Shown here one piece after another: positions 1 to 12,200 of a stretch of DNA of 64,000 bases. Source of the stretch: Liolophura sinensis (taxonomy: Eukaryota > Mollusca > Polyplacophora > Chitonida > Chitonidae); contig NC_088304.1 of assembly GCF_032854445.1 (NCBI RefSeq), positions 9,931,704 through 9,995,703 on the forward strand, given 5' to 3'. The notes under the pieces are model-generated. The model saw only the letters and a program-made list of their open reading frames with translations. It was not told the origin of the DNA and made no database searches. The translations under genes were made by a program, and so were the position numbers. Positions within the stretch are counted from its first letter, which is position 1. Every line of letters begins with the position of its first letter.

Positions 1-204
1 TACAAGGAAAACTGTGAGATCTTGGTAGAAGAAAGATATTGCTTATAAATCTTTCTGTGGACAGATTAAAATAATTTTGTTCCCTTGAACGAGCAGTGAT
101 CAATAGTGTCGTCACGCTTGTTATGAAGATATAAAATGAGAATTTCATTCACTGTTGACACATTAGCTTTGTCTTAACCCAGTAAAACATTTATCCATCT
201 GCAG

Positions 205-3200
205 GCAATTCAATATATGACAACATCTGCATCTGAGAAGCCTACTGCTGTGGCAGAGAAAATGATTCAGGCACGGCGGAGGAAAATGGGCGGACCTAAG
301 CGGCAAAGGTATAAATATGTTTGTCTCTAATGAATCCGTTGTATGGTACATGTACTGTACTTCATTAAGCATATCAAGAGTACCCTCGGAGGTGCTGTCA
401 TAATTACTTCACAAGGTTGACACCCCACTCAATATTTAATACCCAAAACCCACCCACGAGCATAATTCAGGAGAGTAATCTATTTTCTGTATCCCCCATA
501 CCACCACATGTTAATGTCTGCAGATTCACCCAACCATATTGTGAAATACAATGCAAAATAAAAATCATAATTAAATGGCTTGTTGTTTCATTAACACATT
601 CGTCGTTTTTCCACAGCGAGGCTTCTGGGATACCAAGGACAAACATCATCGACCTGGAGCCAAGCCAAGACCTGAAGCGTAAAAATCACTTCATGGCAGC
701 CCCTGTGCAAACCATGTTCATAATGGCTGACTGCAGCCCTACTGAAAGGTAACCACAGCATTAGTTCTTGGTCATAACCTTTTTAAAATTATTTTTGGAG
801 GGCCTCCGTGGCCTTGTGGTTAGCATGATGGTGCAGTACTGAAGGACTTCTGTCCAGAACGTTTATAATGGACTTAACTGTAAATGCACTTTTGAACAAC
901 TGGGCCTAGATACACTTGTATAAACATTTCTGCAGGTCTTTGAGTATCAGATATCTCTTCAGCAACACGATAAACATCAATCAACAAATCAATTATGATA
1001 AAGTTTGTCCGCTAACTATCGAGTGACTTGCACCCGTAAACCTGACTGCCATCAGACCAGCTTACAGCAAGAGTTCTGAGCCAACTCATGCTGGCTTGCT
1101 CTCCAATTGTACATGCCAGTAACCTGCAGATTGGTGTCGGTTTCCCCCCATCATATAAAATATTCGTTAAAACACCAATCAAATAGTCCACTTGGATGAC
1201 TTAATGGTTAGAACATCCTCCTCAAAGCTGGGAGACCAGGGATCAAACCCAGGTCGGGTGGTACCAAAGACTTTACAATAATGGTACGCGTTTTGCTTCC
1301 CTTGGAACTCAGCGCTGAGAGGTTAGAGCAAGGAAACTGGAGTGGTTGGCCCGGTGTCAGTATAATGTGATTAGATGGGGTGTCATGTCTGGTGTCGTGG
1401 GCATAATACTCCTCCCCCTTGACTCGCCCTGCCACAAGAAGACACAGTATATGTACACACACTTAATGACTCCTTGTTGTCATATGACTGAAAAATTGTT
1501 AAGTATGACGTTAAACCCCAAGCATACATATAAAATAAAATAAATAAATGACAAATACTGATCAGTGATCAAGTAATGTAAATGTACGTATAAATAAATT
1601 CTTGGTTTTCACAGGTTATTAACTCTAGGTTAACAGATTTTTTGCTTTTTTAACACAGATAGCAGATTTTAAAATAAATATATCTTGAATAAATACGTTT
1701 AGTATGACATACTTTTTTCAGACCAGCTGAAGCAAGTGATGAAATTGTAGTGTGTTCCATACAAATTGATGCCAATGGAGTTCTTGCAATCAGACCAGAT
1801 TTCAACAAAGGGAGGAAACCCTATGTTATTGAGACCACAGGGCTGGGTCGAGGTATGACTGTCTGGTTAAAGCCTCTGTGTCAGTCAATAATTGAGTCGT
1901 TTGAATGATAATATGAGATTATTTTCATGTAAGAAACTTGCTAAAAGTAATGTTCTCACAACATGTGGAAGTTGTCGTCAGTTATAGTCAGAATAGAGTA
2001 CAGACTGACAAGCTCTCAAATAGTGGAGACTTAATTTGACTCAAAGTCTAGCTTCAAATTCCTGATAGGTTCATACTGCTTGTCAGTCTTACAAAAATCT
2101 TCGTCTAGGTGTAGTGACATTCTACTTGGGAACTGTTTCTCATCAACACTGGACATCTGACATCAAACATATGACCTCATGATAACTGACATCTGACCTC
2201 AAACATATGACCTCATGATAACTGACATCTGACCTCAAACATATGACCTCATGATAACTCATACTGTAATTCTTCAACCTTTTCTCATGTTTGGAAGGTG
2301 TTCATTTAAGCATATACTGAATGCATATTTCTGTAGCATATATTTTCTGCATATTTCCTGATAAAATTATATTTTTGTGTAAGGCTTGATATTGGCCAAT
2401 CCAACCCACATAGTTTTGTCTCCCAAATCAAATTTAAAATGTGCATTAATTGAACTGAAAGTTGTTCCTTGACATGTGAAAAGCTTTTTAGAGTGCGTGC
2501 AGGGGCTTTCTGAAAATGTCAATAAAATGGAGTTAAAAACAAGAGTATCCTAGTTAACCACTGAACTCAGTGATTAGAACAGAAATGTCAGAGGGCTAAT
2601 AATTATTGTCAATAAGTTTTTATTGTTAGATGGCTCCAGCCCTCAGTAAACAAAGAAGGTGTTGTTGTTGCTGTTTTTGTTATGATGTGAAAATGTACCG
2701 TGTCTTTCCTTATTTCCTTTTCAGATGTTTATGAATTTAGCATAGAGCATGCCTCCAAGTCTATAAGCAGGTGAGTGCAGGAGTAAATCTGTCAGTTTTT
2801 GTGTGAAGTAAAGTCGTTTTCTCTGCCTATTCAGAGCTTGAAATGTTCCATCATAATGTGCTAGTCCGCTCCTTAAGGAGATTAAACTGAAGTGTGTTAC
2901 ATCTTACCTAACAAGACTGACATCATGTTTCAAACTGTTCATTTAATTCAGAGAAATCAGGAAAGAAAAGAAATAAACAAAAATGAAGCATCGAATTTTA
3001 AATTGTTCATTAGAAAAACTGTCAAGTATAACGTTTACTTTCGAGCCCAGCAAACAGCCTGGTGACAAAAGTGCTGAAAGTTAATATGCAACAACAACAG
3101 TGCAGTGCATCAAGTTGATGACATCATTTCATTCTGATGGGCATATTGGTTTTCACTATGTCATAAAATAAGAAATCTTGGCCATAAAAAAGCAACATTG

Positions 3201-6200
3201 TTGCAAATTATTAATGATAGTAGCATTTCCTTGAACAAGCACCGTCCAAGTCCATTAAAGTTTTTGCAAATTCACAATGGATTTCGTGTTGTCTTGCACT
3301 AAGGCTCCTTGTTAATTGAATAACCCTTGTCATGTTGGCCCATGTTAAAAGATGGAATGTCAAACATTTGGGACTTTGTGTAGTAATAGAGATCTTAGTC
3401 ACAAACAATAACACATCAGATATCTCCCTATTGGTCTTGTCTGATAAAAAAAAGAGGCTTTTATGTGAAAGTTTCATAAAGCAGTGTTCGTCAAAAATTT
3501 ACAGAAAAGTTTGCTTTCATTTTTTTGTGCAGACAAGAGCAGGACAGAGAGAACCGAATGTACCGAGAGGTGAGAGCTATATTGATAGTATGAATTAAAC
3601 ATAAACAAAATAGAATAAAGACAATTATAACAGCAATTGTGTGGCCATTTTTTGCAGTCTTAACATTCGTTGAAGACCACTTGTCTACCATCAGTATGGT
3701 GTGGTTATCTTTGTGAAAGTTTTTCAGTAATTTGCCAGATGTCAGTGGTTTACCCTGGGCACTGGTTTCCTCCAGCTGTGAAACTGACTGCCTAGCGAAA
3801 CAGCATTAAACAACAGTTAAATAAGTAAATCAGAGTATCAATGGTGGTGTAATTTTTTTTGCTGTAATGATAAAGAAGACTTAGCCACAATAATAGTATT
3901 ATGCATGTAATGTTTTAATTGGTTCATTTTATTTTTTTATTTCAGTGGTGTTTTATACTGTAATCCTTCACTTATATGTTAGCAGCCAGTATTTTGGAGG
4001 GTGGAAACCAGGCATAGCCTGGGTGAAACCCACGACCATCTGCAGGATGCTGACAGACCCTTCCACTTATGATTGGAGAGATTCACTATCAGATAATTGA
4101 TAATAATAAATGGGAGATGAGAATATTCAAGTGATGATGATTTAATAAACTTATTTAATCAGAAATTCCTTAAGTACACTGTTTCAAAGATTTCTCCAAA
4201 AATTGAGGAACATTATTATAATTGATTGAACTGTTCCATGTTTAAATGGTTCATGTCTTCAGCTGTACAGTCGACACACTGAGTTTTTACAAGCTTGCGT
4301 TGGCTTTGAGTTTGAGATGGTGAGTTTTGTACATCCTCTATTTTGTCTGTTGGATGGTTTAATTTAGCATGTGATATCGTAATTGTGAATACATGTGCTC
4401 TATTCTTTCACTGTTGAACCTAATTCATAAAGGTCTTTTTAAATTATTCATGTGTAGAAAGTAAATGTTTCACCATGAGACAGTATACAGTGTAAATCAA
4501 AATTTTGTTTTTTGTATATTTATATTCATTACCAATGTACTGTAATCTGTCAGTAACAGTAAAACTGGCTGTTTTTCTTATTGCAGCCGCCTCCTGAAGT
4601 TTTGAGACTCGCTGTTCATGGCGAAATAGGTAGGTGAAAGTATCAAATGGAAAGGGAGATAATTAACACTATCTCATCAATTTCTCCAATTTATGAATAA
4701 TTCTTTAAAGCCTTAAAGAAAAACATTTCCTGAAGAATGGACCATAATATTAATTAAAGGATATTAATATTTGTTTTGCATAATGAGCCAGTGGTGCAGT
4801 ATTTGGTGTTTGTTGGTAAAAGGACAAAAAAATAACCAGTATGTGTGATGTAAAATCAACAGTTTATGTTATGATTGTGATATTGTTCATAAATATATTA
4901 AATTTTGATTGATATCAGGACATTGTGTACTCATTTCAGAGTCGGCACGAAATTTTGAATATGATGACTTGTATCTCCATTTCTTTTTGGACTTACCAAA
5001 GAGTGAGTACATGTCATTGTGTTTAGATATTTGTGAGTACATGTCATTGTGTTTAAGTATTTGTGAGTACATGTCATTGTGTTTAGGTATTTGTGATAGC
5101 TAAAATGAAACTATTTTACTCTTGATGTGTGGATAGGTGAAATTTATACAAGCAGATGATTTGATTCAGATAAAGGTTTGTTGACCAGAGTCTTTTAGGG
5201 GAACAATGTTGCATGATTTGATTAACAATATGCCCATCTGCAATGTATTTTTTAAATTTAAATTAAGAATAAACACTAAGGTGATTTAAGAATTTGCAAC
5301 TTTACTGAGATCGTTAAGAAGTTAGAGCTTCCATCTCGTAAAAATCGAGATTCATTTCCTCTCTGGGTCTTACCCAGCTCAGGGCCTCATAAACAATAGA
5401 TCAGGGGCTCAGTCCCAAGTTGAGCTAAATCTAAGATCTTAGAATCTGTGACATTGATACAGTGTATCTCGCTTGGCATTAGAGGAATGGGCCAAATACT
5501 GGCCTGGTGCTTTTATCATGGTGTTACAGTGAGGCAGCATCATAAATAAGCCTGCGTTGTGTCTGCCCTGCTACAAGGACAAACCTTTTGTAACACAACT
5601 GAAATATTGTTGAAATCAAGTTTAAAGCTCTAACAAATAAACAAACAAAAATGAAACAAAACCCAAGATGGACAAACAAACAAATAGTTGCATTAACAAA
5701 CAGACAGTGTAATATATTGTGTCTAGTGTATTTGGCATGACATTCCAGTGAGGCATCACATGACCAGGATATAATTTTATATGTCGACATAAAGACAGGT
5801 GATAAGCCCAGAATAATTTCAACAGCAATTTCAAATCTCAGACAAAGTAAATAACAGTTTGCATGGAAATCAGATGAATCTGTGCAATGTGCTGTTGTTG
5901 TTGTCAGATTGGACGGCTGATCCTCACCAGCAGCTGTCCTGGGTGACACAGACGTGTAAAACACGGATAGAGGGACGGGTGAGTAATTCTTTCCCAATTC
6001 TTGCAATGGTCACATGTCATAGGCCAATCAGAGTGTGTTTCATATCTGATGTTGACCAGCCAAAGTCATATTGTAGTTGTGCAGAGAACAGAATATAATT
6101 ATATTCAGGAAAATACCAATAGCAGCTCCCACGATGGCCACTCCCCCAATGGCCACTTCCCCCAATGGCCACTCCCCCAATGGCCACTCCACCCAATGGC

Positions 6201-9200
6201 CACAAATGTTTGATCAGTTTGATCAGTCTGTGTTTTGTGTACATGATAAGTATGTGATAAAAAAAGAAGAACGTTTTTGTAGATACTTTGAAGTCAGCTT
6301 CTGTCTGTAAAGCCCGGTTTCCTCCCACCATAATTCTGGCCTCCGGCATATAAGTGAAATATTCTTGAGTTCAGCGTAAAACACTGATCAAATAAATAAA
6401 TAAATCTGTTGGTAAGGAAACATTGAAAACCTAATCTTGTAAACTGATTCAGCTGAAGCTGCCTACATGATCCCGTGTCAATTAGGAGAGAACTGCAATA
6501 AACATTAAGAAATTTAGAAGGATTTTTGGGGTTTTTTTTTTCATGTTTTCAGGATGATGTGGCTTACTTCAGCTTCCCGTTCGATTTTGAACTGTTCTAC
6601 AAACAAGATAGCGTGAGGGAAGAAAACAAAGGTACCGTAGATGCTGATATAGAGGTGAAATGTTAAAGGATAAATTTGACTGATAAACATCATAGTACAT
6701 TAAAACTCAGATTGGTTGATTTTTGTGGACTTTCATCAACTTAACAGTGAAGGTGAATCCCTGTCCTAGATATCTTTGGAAACAACTCGAAGTTTCAGTA
6801 AGTAATGATGTTAACAATTATGTTCATTGGTTGCAGCTGCTTTAAAGCATAATCCATTGTAGAGTGATATAAGATTATCTCAGGATGTAGTTTTTGGATA
6901 ATCCTCCTGAAGTGCCACAATTTTTCTGTAAAGTTCTTGGAAGGGAAAGAAACTAAGCCTTATTTGAGTTATGCGGAAATCTCGCGAGGGCGATGAGATT
7001 CTGTGAGTTTAACAGGGTTAACGGATTGTGACAAGGTTTGTCGCTTTACACTGTGCTTGTGAATCCTGTCCAGTTTCATTGTCGGACACTTTGTTTATAC
7101 TACGTCATACTACTTCCTGTGAAGCGAGACTGTTATATACCTCCGGAAGCAGGAGAGTCAGACGATAGCTCAAGCGAGCACGTGTTGACATCGTGGTGAA
7201 ATTTGTCTTGTATAGTCCGGAATAAAAGTAGTATTGGATAGTTAAAGAACAGTGTTTATTGAAGTAATTTAGCGGAGTATCACTGGTAGCAGTACAGCGT
7301 GAAATGGCAACTAATTACAAACAGCCTCCACGGTTTGACGACCAGACAGCCTTCGAGACGTGGACAAACGAAGTAGAAATATGGCGTCGGGTAACAGATT
7401 TACCAGCCGAAAAACAAGCTCTGGCACTTTCACTATCTTTATCAGGAAGGGCCCGAGAAACAGCTATGGAACTGCCTGCTGACGAATTAGCCTCAAGAGG
7501 TGGTATGGACATTTTGTTGACAAAATTAAAAACTGTATTTCAGAAAGAGATTAAAGACGCATCATACGAAGCCTACTCCAAATTTGACACTTACCGAAAA
7601 TCTACCGATCAGTCAATGACAGAATACATAATTGGATTTGAACAATGTTACAATAAAGCCAGAAAGTTTGAAATGACTTTACCAGATGCGGTTCTCGCCT
7701 TCAAGCTGTTAGACAGTGCAAACCTGTCTCACCAAGAACGACAACTTGCGCTTACAGCTGCTACAGACTTAACATTTGATGCAATGAAAGGGTCCTTAAA
7801 ACGAATTTTTGGTAATGGCTCAAATTCAGACACCCGTTTTGAAGGAATTCAAGTTAAAACTGAGAGTGCTTTTTACACACAGAGAACCCCCAAGCAAAAT
7901 AAACAAGCATTTAACTCCACTCAAGACATAAGGACCCAAGAACCATTAAAAGGAACTAACCCCTTGAACAAGTTTGGAAAGCGTTCTCGGTGTGCAATCT
8001 GTCAAAGTACTTACCACTGGGCCAAAGACTGCCCTCATAGAATACAGGGAAATGTTAATATAACGGAGATTCAACCAGAAGACACAGAAAGTTGTAACAT
8101 TACACTTTTTGCTAAAGAGAACGGACAGGAATGTGAGTTTGAAGTTTTTATGGCTGAAGCAAGCTCAGCTGCTGTAATTGATACCGCATGTACAAGAACA
8201 GTGTGTGGTGCTACATGGCTTGAGGATTATATATCAAAACTTGAAAATCAGCAGAAAATTATACAAACTGAAAACAGTGTGAAAAAGTTTAAGTTTGGGG
8301 ATGGAAATGTAGTGCAGTCAACAAAATGTGTAACTATTCCAGCAAAGATTGGACGGACATGCTGTAGTATAAAAACTGAAGTTGTAGATGCTAATATTCC
8401 TCTTCTTTTGAGCAAGGCTTCTCTGAAAAAAGCTGGAGCAATTCTGGACTTAGAAAATGACAAAGCTATAATGTTTAATGAACCTGTCACACTTAACTTC
8501 ACTTCAAGTGGGCATTATTGTATTGATATTCTAGACCAAAAATGTGTGGAAGATGATGAGTTGAACAGTCTGGATGAAGTGTTGTCTGTTTTGGATATCT
8601 CAAAAATGTGTAAACAAGAACAACAAAAAACATTAGCCAAAATACACAAGCAATTTGGCCACGCATCAACTCATCGGATGTCCTGTTTGTTAAAAGGTGC
8701 TGGACAGAATGTTAATGTTTTTTCGGGAAACTTACAGGAATTGGTAGAAAACTGTGACATTTGTAAAAAACACAAAAAACCCAGGCCCAAACCAGCTGTT
8801 AGCCTGCCTCTGGCCACATCATTTAATGAAACAGTAGCCATGGATCTTCATGAATTACAACCAGGTGTTTGGTACTTGCACATCATTGATCTCTTTACAA
8901 GATTTAGTGCGGGATGTATTGTTAAAACAAAACAAGCTTCAGAAATCACAGCAAGATTTATTCAACACTGGATAGGCATACATGGGGCTCCTGAAAAAGT
9001 TTTCACAGATAATGGTGGGGAATTCAACAATTCTGAATTCAGAGACATGGCGGAAAATTTCAACATTCAGGTTCTCACTACAGCAGCATACTCTCCATGG
9101 AGTAATGGCGTAGTTGAACGACATAACCAAACGCTCACGAGCACATTATTGAAAATTAGAGCAGATAACAACATTGACTGGGAAACAGGACTTAGCTGGG

Positions 9201-12200
9201 CCTTGATGGCGAAAAACTCCATGCATAATGAACAAGGTTTTAGTCCACATCAGCTAGTTTTCGGTAAAAGCCTCAATCTGCCGTCTGTTGTAAGTGACAT
9301 GCCTCCAGCATTGGAGGGTACTTCAATGAGCTCTGTTGTGGGAAAACATATCACTGCGCTGCACGCTGCACGTAAAGCGTATCCTGAATCGGAATGTTCT
9401 GAAAAAATTCGTCGAGCACTGCGGAAAAAGGCGCCCTCATCCACAGAGAAATTTTGCACTGGGGATATGGTTTACTACAAGCGCATAGACAGCCCTGAAT
9501 GGAAAGGACCAGGGGTTGTGATTGGTCAGGACGGTGCTGTGACATTTGTGCGACATGGAGGTACATGTATCCGTGTTCATCACTCAAGACTACAAAAAAT
9601 TACACGTCAAGCAGAGATTGAAGAGGATCTTGAATTAAAGGGGTTTCAGTCTGAACAAGGTTCTGTCAGTGTGGACAAAAATTCGAAAAATATTTTGGAA
9701 GATAACTATGAAACCTCTGATGATGATTATGGTCCAGAAGCAGGCAGTGACAAATATGCTTTGCATCAACAACAGACTCTGCTCAGCAATATTAAGATTG
9801 GCCAGGAGGTAAAATTCATGCAGAATGGAATTTCTCATACAGCACAAATCCTTAGTAGGGCAGGGAAGGTCACTGGTAAATATGTGCACTGGTACAACGT
9901 TCAATTCTCTGAGCCAGGCGACAAAGCCGGTAAACAAGGATCTGTGAATTTGAGCAAAGTGGATATTCTTGAAGTTCGAAATGTTGAAAGTTTAAGTGGT
10001 TCTTCTCATGATAATGTGTTTAACATTGAGGATGTTTCTTTTGATAAAGCTAAGCTGGAGGAGCTGGAAAGTTGGAAAAGAAATGAAGTGTATGTGGAAG
10101 TGAAAGATGAGGGACAGCGTTGTGTGTCGACGAAGTGGATATGTACTCTGAAAGAAAAAGCGGAAGGGATACAGCCGAAAGCACGCCTTGTGGCAAGAGG
10201 TTTTGAGGAACTTGACAAAGACCTGCCAAAAGATTCACCAACGTGTTCTTCAGAGTCGCTGCGCTTGATAATAGCAATGTTTGCTCAAAATAAGTGGCAG
10301 CCGTTTTCCATGGATATCAAGACAGCATTCTTACAAGGGTCTCCTCTTTCTAGAGAACTGTATGTACGACCGCCATTGGAAGCAAATGCCAGTGGAACTG
10401 TTTGGAAGCTAAAAAAATGTGTGTATGGCCTGGCTGATGCCTCTTTGTACTGGTATACACGTGTGAAGCAGGTTATGAAGGAGTGCGGTGGTCAGATGTC
10501 CACTGTCGACCCAGCTGTGTTTTTTTGGCCAGACAATATTGGTGGTGTGAAAGGTGTATTGGCCTGCCATGTGGATGACTTTATTCTAGGAGGCAACTCA
10601 GATTTCATGCAAACGGTAGTGCCTGCCATACGGTCAGAATTGTGTGTGGGCAGGGAACAAAGCTCTTCATTTCGATACCTGGGGATGGAGCTCTTACAGT
10701 TCCGTCCTGGGGAACTCTACCTGCACCAGGAAGAGTATGCCAAAACCATACATCCAATGATTCTTACTTGGGCCAGAAGACAACAAATTGATTCACCTTT
10801 GTCAGAAGAAGAAACCAACATCTACCGTTCCAAAGTGGGCCAAATACTCTGGTTAGCTCGCCAAAGCAGGCCAGATTTGATGTTTGACTCGTCAACATTG
10901 GCTGCAGGGGTAAAAAATGCAACAGTGCAAAATGTTGTTGAACTTAACAAAGTCATCAGGAAAATGCAAGCTGAACGTGTTGTTCTAAAATTTCAGCATT
11001 TAGGCAATACAGAGTTACAACAGCTTGTGGTATTCAGCGATTCCTCCTTAGGAAACCTTTCAGATGGAGCAACTCAAGGTGGTCACCTCATTGTGCTAAT
11101 GGGGGCTGAAGGAAAATTTTCACCAATTCATTGGCAGTCAAAACGGATAAGGCGTGTTGTAAGGAGCACCTTGGCTGCTGAAACGCTTGCTCTGACAGAA
11201 GGCATCGACAATTGTTTATTTTTGGCTAATCTCTATGCCGAGATTACTGGAGGAAAAATTGGAGCTCAGTCGATACCCATTGTTTGTGTAACAGATTGTC
11301 ATTCATTGCTCGATGCAATTCATTCAACGAAACATGTTGCAGAGAAACGGTTGCGCTTGGAAGTGAGTTATGTTCGGGAACTGGTGGCTGAAAAGCGTAT
11401 CTCCAAGATTTTGTGGTCTACTACAAAGCAGCAGCTTGCAAATTGCCTTACTAAGAGAGGCGCTTCTGGAAATGTTTTGTTACAGGCAATCAGCAGCGGA
11501 GTCTGGAATTTATAAGCTGTCCAAAGAACAATATCTGTTATCTTATTACTAATTTTGTTTGGCTAAATTAGAAAAAAAAAAAAAAAACAGTTTGTTCAAA
11601 ATTATCTTTATTTTATAACTGAAAGAGGGGAAATTGTGAATCCTGTCCAGTTTCATTGTCGGACACTTTGTTTATACTACGTCATACTACTTCCTGTGAA
11701 GCGAGACTGTTATATACCTCCGGAAGCAGGAGAGTCAGACGATAGCTCAAGCGAGCACGTGTTGACATCGTGGTGAAATTTGTCTTGTATAGTCCGGAAT
11801 AAAAGTAGTATTGGATAGTTAAAGAACAGTGTTTATTGAAGTAATTTAGCGGAGTATCAGTGCTCACCAGTTAGGATGTGACATCAGAAGAGAAAATCAT
11901 CCTCTTTCCTCTTGCATGTGTCCACAAAGTAATACTTTATGAGATTCTTTACTGTATACATGTAAGCTTCAATGTAATAAATTATTAATCCACAACAATT
12001 AAAATTTTGGTTTTACAGGCATTTATTTTTTAATTCCAGAATAAGGGTTTAAAAGTTCAAATGAAAAATCATCTAATTTGTGGAAAATGCGGACTGTCCC
12101 ATCAACTGTTCCTTTAAAAACATATTTATTTAATCTGAAAGCCTTGAAAAACAGGAAAAGATCAAGCAAAATAAAGAGATGGATTTTCAGTTTTATTTTT

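Larger units (their letters stand above)
7058..11859 (+). mobile_element. Complete Ty1/copia LTR retrotransposon in an MKS1 intron
   Basis: A 4802-bp element bounded by direct LTRs (7058-7282 and 11635-11859), each TG...CA and 225 bp, which look identical when compared by eye. The flanks carry a perfect 5-bp target duplication, GTGCT (7053-7057 and 11860-11864). Between the LTRs are a tRNA-Met-type primer site, one uninterrupted gag-pol frame and a purine tract. It lies in the 6632-12649 intron of MKS1, in the same orientation as the gene. Matching LTRs and an open frame imply a recent insertion that may still be mobile, and possibly polymorphic. Confidence 0.97.

Noticed and set aside
5524-6006. 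160-codon minus-strand frame in an MKS1 intron
   Set aside because: Overlaps SINE-like repeat D and runs antisense across the MKS1 exon 5908-5978. No recognisable domain.
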